Below are positions 60,128 to 64,000 of a DNA stretch of 64,000 nt, one piece after another. The notes beneath the pieces were generated by a model. That model had not been told where the DNA came from and did not search any database. It saw only the letters and a program-made list of their open reading frames with translations. The translations under genes and the position numbers were made by a program. Origin of the DNA: JAJPGZ01 sp038229295 (GTDB lineage Bacteria > Verrucomicrobiota > Verrucomicrobiia > Chthoniobacterales > UBA10450); the NCBI GenBank assembly GCA_038229295.1, contig JBBROO010000011.1:1-64000 (forward strand). Reading direction: 5' to 3'. Each line of letters begins with the position of its first letter. The first letter of the stretch is position 1.

Positions 60128-60316
60128 CTAACGCGAATCGTCCGGAGACGAGCGCTCTTCCTCCGGGTCGGGGAGCGCTGTCGCGGCGTTGGGCTGAATT
60201 GGTTTCGGAGCCGATCGCAGATCGCGGAAACGCATGGCGATCGTTCCGAGCAACAAAGCCATCATCAGCGCGATGATGGCGCGCTGTTCCGGTTTCGTTA
60301 GGGCAAAAAGCGCCAT
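60128..60316 (-). CDS. small single-pass membrane protein, function unknown
   Basis: 62 residues from ATG 60316, whose A overlaps the last base of the queC stop (TAATG). A helix QRAIIALMMALLLGTIAMRF is followed by a charged Pro/Asp/Glu-rich tail (LPDPEEERSSPDDSR). The overlap with queC and a defined membrane helix favour a real gene at the end of the queuosine-like operon. No family recognised. Confidence 0.5.
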   Translation of the reverse strand: MALFALTKPEQRAIIALMMALLLGTIAMRFRDLRSAPKPIQPNAATALPDPEEERSSPDDSR

Positions 60317-60999
60317 TAGTTCGCGTAGGCGAGTGGATCCGTTAGGCCGGCTTCGCGAAAACCTTTGCGACGAAGCTGGCAGGAATCGCACTCGCCGCAG
60401 GCGCGACCGTCGGGCGCGGGATCGTAGCAACTGTGTGTGAGCGCTAGATCGACATCTAACTCTTGCGCTTTGGTTATAATTTGCGCTTTCGTCATTTCGA
60501 TCAAAGGCGTGTGAACTTTGAAGCGCGATCCTTCATCGCCTTTTTTGGTTCCGAGGTTGGCCAGGTTTTCAAATGCGCGGATGAAGTCCGGTCGACAATC
60601 GGGATAGCCGCTGTAATCGAGCGCGTTTACGCCGATAAAAATGTCGGACGCGCCGAGCACCTCCGCCCACGCGAGCGCGTGCGCGAGGAAGATAGTGTTA
60701 CGCGCGGGAACATATGTGACCGGGATGCCGTGGCTCATCTCCGATTCCGAGCGCGACTTCGGTACATCGACATCGTTCGTTAGGGCTGATCCGCCGAAAA
60801 CGTTATTGTCGATCTTGGCGATGCGATGCTCCTTTGCGCCGAGTGTTTGCGCAACCCGGCGCGCGGCTTCGATCTCGATCTTGTGGCGTTGGCCGTAATC
60901 AAACGAAAGCGCGTGCGCTTCGAATCCATCCGCGATCGCAATCGCCAGCGTCGTCGTCGAATCGAGTCCGCCGCTGAGCAGGACAACGGCGCGCTTCAC
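60316..60999 (-). CDS. queC: 7-cyano-7-deazaguanine synthase
   Basis: 227 residues from GTG 60999 (VKRAVVLLSGGLDSTTTL), overlapping queF by GTGA. The PP-loop SGGLDSTT binds ATP, and CYDPAPDGRACGECDSC carries the zinc cysteines. QueC turns CDG into preQ0 using ATP and ammonia, feeding queuosine synthesis. The gene behind it, queF, performs the next step. A longer in-frame extension to 61086 lacks homology and overlaps queF. Confidence 0.96.
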   Translation of the reverse strand: MKRAVVLLSGGLDSTTTLAIAIADGFEAHALSFDYGQRHKIEIEAARRVAQTLGAKEHRIAKIDNNVFGGSALTNDVDVPKSRSESEMSHGIPVTYVPARNTIFLAHALAWAEVLGASDIFIGVNALDYSGYPDCRPDFIRAFENLANLGTKKGDEGSRFKVHTPLIEMTKAQIITKAQELDVDLALTHSCYDPAPDGRACGECDSCQLRRKGFREAGLTDPLAYAN

Positions 61000-61427
61000 T
61001 TGCCCGGATGTTCGACGCGCACAGTCAACGCGATTCCGCCGCGAGCGGAGAATTGCGCCGTCACAATCGCTTCGCGCGGCGCGCACGCCCTAACGAAATC
61101 GTCCAGGATGCGATTGGTGACCGCTTCGTTGAAGGCGCGCTCGTTTCGATACGAGGCGAGATAAAACTTGAGCGATTTGCTCTCGATGCAGAGGCGATTC
61201 GGCACGTAGTCGATGTCGATCCTGGCGAAATCGGCCTGGCCGGTGACCGGACAAAGCGAAGTGAAATCGTCCGTTTCGAAATGAATCCAGTAATGGCGGC
61301 GAGATGGACTCGGAAATGTTTCGAGTTTCGCTTCCGTGGGCGATGCGGGAAGTTTGGCGTCACTTCGTCCGAGCAATGTCAGTCGCTTTGTTTTCGCTTT
61401 GGCCACGCGCTCAATTAACCCCGGCAA
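60996..61427 (-). CDS. queF: NADPH-dependent 7-cyano-7-deazaguanine reductase, short type
   Basis: 143 residues from TTG 61427. The active-site Cys lies in TSLCPVTGQADFARIDIDYVPNRLCIESKSLKFYL, with GGIALTVRVEHPGK at the C-terminus, as in unimodular (YkvM-type) QueF. It reduces preQ0 to preQ1, the precursor of queuosine in tRNA. A motif copy (61434-61443) fills the gap between the previous gene's stop TAA and this start. Directly coupled to queC by a GTGA overlap. Confidence 0.95.
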   Translation of the reverse strand: MPGLIERVAKAKTKRLTLLGRSDAKLPASPTEAKLETFPSPSRRHYWIHFETDDFTSLCPVTGQADFARIDIDYVPNRLCIESKSLKFYLASYRNERAFNEAVTNRILDDFVRACAPREAIVTAQFSARGGIALTVRVEHPGK

Positions 61428-61442
61428 ATGCGATTGTCGATC

Positions 61443-62303
61443 TTAGTCGGGATGGCGCAGCATCGGGTCCTTCAACGCGCGCTCGCGGTCGCCGTTCTTC
61501 AGATAATTTCGGTAATCCACTTTGATGCTGTTCTTCATTTTCAAACGCGAGCCGTCGGCCATTTGCCATTCGCGCAGGAGAAACGGAAAGTCGCGATCGA
61601 GCACGAAATGATCTCGGCCATTGCTGGCAAGATCGACATCGATATTTCGCTCGCCGATTTTCCACGAAAGTTTTGCGGGCTGGAATCGACCTAACTCTTT
61701 TTCCGCGGATGCGAGCGTGGGCGCGAGCTGGATTTCCGATTCGCCCGTCGTCTTCGAAAAATCGAGCATCCGGACGCGCAAGGGAAGTTCGTCGCGAAAA
61801 ACGACGATGCCTTTCGGCGACGCGATCTCTGGTTGATCGAGATTGCCACCATTGCTCTGGCTGGAATACTTCCACGCGATCGATTCTCCTTCGCGCTTTT
61901 CGGTGAGGTGCTTGTCGATGTTGCCGAAGCCATCGGTCCCGACAAAGGAGAGATGCGCGAGCGACATGAAATCCATTCGCCAGAACGCGGCGAGTGATCT
62001 TTGCTCGGTCACTAATCCGCGGGGCAGCGTGGCAAACTGCTGCATCTGGATCGCCGGCAGCGCGCCGGGTCGTTTCGGATCGTCCACTGGCACGAACGAG
62101 TTGGCATCGACGAAACGCGGCGTGAAAATCATGAGCAATTCGCACTGATGCATCTGCCCGTCGCGCATGAACTCGGCGTTGTAGAAGTCGAACTCGGATT
62201 TGCTATCGCCCCAGTAGCTGGCGTTCTGCAGAAACAGTGGCGTGAATTGCGCCGAGGCGGTGGCGACAGAGAAAAATATTAAGATTGCGCGCGGCGCAGT
62301 CAC
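61443..62303 (-). CDS. secreted protein, function unknown
   Basis: 286 residues with a signal peptide (APRAILIFFSVATASAQ). The mature protein is beta-rich, with FDFYNAEFMRDGQMHQCELLMIFTPRFVDANSFVPVDDPKRPG, DFMSLAHLSFVGTDGFGNIDKHL, and a C-terminal FLLREWQMADGSRLKMKNSIKVDYRNYLKNGD. No known motif is recognised and there are no catalytic signatures. It precedes queF by 15 bp on the same strand but has no obvious relation to queuosine. Its start region overlaps that of the divergent DUF6572-like gene. Confidence 0.6.
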   Translation of the reverse strand: MTAPRAILIFFSVATASAQFTPLFLQNASYWGDSKSEFDFYNAEFMRDGQMHQCELLMIFTPRFVDANSFVPVDDPKRPGALPAIQMQQFATLPRGLVTEQRSLAAFWRMDFMSLAHLSFVGTDGFGNIDKHLTEKREGESIAWKYSSQSNGGNLDQPEIASPKGIVVFRDELPLRVRMLDFSKTTGESEIQLAPTLASAEKELGRFQPAKLSWKIGERNIDVDLASNGRDHFVLDRDFPFLLREWQMADGSRLKMKNSIKVDYRNYLKNGDRERALKDPMLRHPD

Positions 62304-62314
62304 GAGTTGAACAG

Positions 62315-62689
62315 TTGGAGATCAAACCGCAAACTGCAAACATCAAAAATCCCGCCTCCATCATTGACGTCGTGGCGCACGATCCGAAAACGGATGAAGT
62401 CGTTCTGGTGATGAACGAGCAGGGCGAATGGAATGGATCTGATGAGCGATTGCTGGAATTGCAGGAGCGCTTCAATGCTTACGCTTCTTTTTTGCTCGAC
62501 GGCGAAATGGCGGAGACGCATGCCGAGCTAATGGGCAAGCGGGCGCGCATCGAGTTGCGTTGCGCGCAAATGCCGGACGCGCGTGCGCTGGAAATGTTAG
62601 GGATGATTCACGATCAGCTCGCGTTTCAGAACATTCGGATGGAAGTGGTAGTGGCCGAGCGCGGCCAATGCGATTGCGGCGGACATTGA
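62315..62689 (+). CDS. DUF6572-like protein
   Basis: About 125 residues from TTG 62315 (LEIKPQTANIKNPASIIDVVAHDPKTDEVVLVMNEQGEW), an extra 10 residues being possible from 62285. It contains DGEMAETHAELMGKRARIELRCAQMPDARALEMLGMIHDQLAFQNIRMEV and a C-terminal CDCGGH that could bind metal. Similar short proteins are annotated DUF6572; that match is from memory. Function unknown. Divergent from the secreted protein gene. Confidence 0.55.
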   Translation: MEIKPQTANIKNPASIIDVVAHDPKTDEVVLVMNEQGEWNGSDERLLELQERFNAYASFLLDGEMAETHAELMGKRARIELRCAQMPDARALEMLGMIHDQLAFQNIRMEVVVAERGQCDCGGH

Positions 62690-62704
62690 CCGCAAGATCG
62701 ACAA

Positions 62705-63235
62705 TCAATATTTGAGGAACGAGACGACCGGAGTCGGGTCGAGCTTTTTGCGACCGTGCAGAAATTCGAGCTCGATCAAAAAGATGGCTTCGACCAGGTC
62801 ACCGCCGACTTTTTTGATCAAGGTGATCGCGGACGCGGACGTGCCTCCGGTGGCGAGCAAGTCGTCGATCAAAACAATTTTTTCGCCGCGTTCAATCGCG
62901 TCGATGTGCAATTCCATTTCGGCCTCGCCATATTCGAGGGAATATTTTGCGCTTTCAGTTTTGTAAGGGAGGCGGCCTTTTTTCCGAAGCGGAACGAAGC
63001 CGATATTGAGGGCGTAGGCGACAGCGGAGCCGAAAAGAAATCCGCGCGCATCGATTCCAACGATCTTGTCGATCTTTTTGTCGCGGCATTGCTCGAGAAA
63101 CAAATCGATCGACGCGCGAAATAAATCGCCATCTTTGAGAATGGGTGTGATGTCTTTGAAAACGATTCCTTTTTTCGGAAAATCGACGACGTCGCGGACG
63201 GCGGCGCGTAACTTGTCGATCTTAGCGGAAGACAT
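62705..63235 (-). CDS. apt: adenine phosphoribosyltransferase
   Basis: 176 residues, ATG 63235. The PRPP-binding motif VLIDDLLATGGTS and the adenine-pocket region DFPKKGIVFKDITPILKDG, plus VGIDARGFLFGSAVAYALNIGFVPLRKKGRLPYK, identify Apt, which salvages adenine to AMP in the cytoplasm. Length is usual. It starts 58 bp after the truncated membrane gene and may be in its transcript. Three copies of the iterated motif lie in or next to it (62695, 63068, 63215), the first covering the region after its stop. Confidence 0.96.
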   Translation of the reverse strand: MSSAKIDKLRAAVRDVVDFPKKGIVFKDITPILKDGDLFRASIDLFLEQCRDKKIDKIVGIDARGFLFGSAVAYALNIGFVPLRKKGRLPYKTESAKYSLEYGEAEMELHIDAIERGEKIVLIDDLLATGGTSASAITLIKKVGGDLVEAIFLIELEFLHGRKKLDPTPVVSFLKY

Positions 63236-63253
63236 CGGCGCGATGCTAATGGC

Positions 63254-64000
63254 TCAGGGCAAAAGGTCAACGACGGCGTGGGCGATTTGCGCGTCAGAAA
63301 CCGGCGGCCAATTGACTCTGGTAAACCCAGATGTGAGCGGGTTGGATTTCTTTGACCAAAGAAAAGCCGTGCGCTTCGGCCTGGGGCCAAATTTCGGGAA
63401 AAAGAAAAAATCGGCAACCGAGGTCAGCAAGGAGAGGCGACTCAGGCGGCAGATAGATGGTGTAGCAATCGTATTGGACGAAGTGGACGCCGGCGCCGTG
63501 AGTTTCATCCGGGATTTCGCAATTAACGTAGGCGTAACGATTGTAAATGGGATTGCCCCCGCCATCGGGGTCGAGCTTGTGCAGGAAATTAAAATCGGGA
63601 ACGACTTTGTTGCCGTTGTAAATGGGCGCGCCGGTGGCGATGACCAGGTTGGCGAGAACGAAGTCGTGATAAACGAGCCATTTTGCTTTGGGATCGGTCG
63701 CGCGGATTTTGTCGACTTCACGGAAGCCGCCGGACTCGAGCAGCGGGGCGAGACCGCGCATGACGGGATTGGTTCCGAAATTACTGAGAACGACAAGAGT
63801 CGCCAGGATACCGGCGAAGAGGCGGCGTTTCGTTTCCCAAAAAAAGAAAATGATGACGCCGTTGGCGACCAGGGCGGTGATGATCTGCCGATGGTCGGGA
63901 AAAAATCCGGGTTTGTTTAGGCGAGCGGTCCAGAACAACAGGCCGACGGCGAACCAGAAAGTTAGTCCCAGTGTGAGGGCGAGCCAGCGTTGGAAGATTT
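63254..64000 (-). CDS. C-terminal part of a polytopic membrane protein (runs off the window)
   Basis: The reading frame is open up to the window edge and ends near 63254-63294. It starts within a membrane segment (WLALTLGLTFWFAVGLLFWTA), followed by FFPDHRQIITALVANGVIIFFFWE and RRLFAGILATLVVLSNF helices and a ~150-residue soluble C-terminal part (KAKWLVYHDFVLANLVIATGAPIYNGNKVVPDFNFLHKLDPDGGG). This resembles GT-C-type or DUF-class membrane proteins with a periplasmic tail, but too little is visible for a family call. Upstream neighbour of apt on the same strand. Confidence 0.55.

Noticed and set aside
2414..63225. AAGATCGACA copies as binding sites of one repressor
   Set aside because: Too many, in both orientations and inside genes of unrelated function; a regulon operator would not occur in all frames of coding sequence.

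Overview
The window looks like bacterial chromosome from a soil-type Verrucomicrobiota, probably the Spartobacteria/Chthoniobacterales side. That placement is inferred from gene content (LL-diaminopimelate aminotransferase, hopanoid genes, many secreted Pro/Ser/Thr-rich proteins, an AP2-like protein, a lipase-maturation-factor homologue), not from a marker tree. Coding density is high, no intergenic gap exceeds about 210 bp, genes lie on both strands in short operons, and there is no rRNA, CRISPR array or recognisable prophage. One tRNA-Met(CAT) is present. Several operons use the same 4-bp GTGA stop/start overlap, and several promoters lie so close to the ATG that the mRNAs should be leaderless or nearly so.

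Layout. 1-5.9 kb: decayed DUF5996 gene, AraC regulator, purH, a protease-fold protein fused to a TonB-like domain, two small membrane proteins and a sulfotransferase. 5.9-8 kb: threonine dehydratase, a truncated hisC remnant, and dgkA. 8-12.6 kb: a ParE-type toxin-antitoxin module lying between two copies of the 3' end of an M28 peptidase gene, then the intact M28 peptidase and an M3 peptidase. 12.6-17.4 kb: marC, a CoA-binding protein, a small secreted protein, and the hopanoid pair hpnH-shc. 17.4-22.9 kb: a small defence island (hicBA, a broken methyltransferase start, a type IIG restriction-modification enzyme, a frameshifted mrr). 23-29 kb: superoxide dismutase, dapL, a degenerate sigma/anti-sigma-like pair, tRNA-Met, an LMF1-like membrane protein and an SGNH hydrolase.

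29-45 kb: a large cyclase/ATPase/TPR regulator, an Aas-like acyltransferase/acyl-ACP synthetase, an MFS transporter, a PRC-barrel protein, a TMTC-like membrane TPR protein divergent from an L,D-transpeptidase, an AP2-like basic protein, an RsmA-Nudix fusion, a DUF697 protein and transketolase. 45-57 kb: rplI-dnaB, two secreted proteins, a SufT/IscU-like/rhodanese-like Fe-S trio, a 2-oxoacid dehydrogenase operon (E1alpha, E1beta, E2), and smc. 57.5-64 kb: M20 peptidase, NlpC/P60 hydrolase, queF-queC, apt, and the end of a membrane protein cut by the window edge.

The most striking feature is a dispersed short motif, AAGATCGACA (reverse TGTCGATCTT). I count roughly 90 copies of its 9-base core in 64 kb where chance predicts fewer than one. 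Copies lie on both strands, inside genes in every reading frame, and very often exactly at stop or start codons, some supplying the ATG. A weaker second word, CCTAACG/CGTTAGG, is also enriched. In addition there are small palindromic two-hairpin elements; two inverted copies of one bracket the oxoacid dehydrogenase operon.
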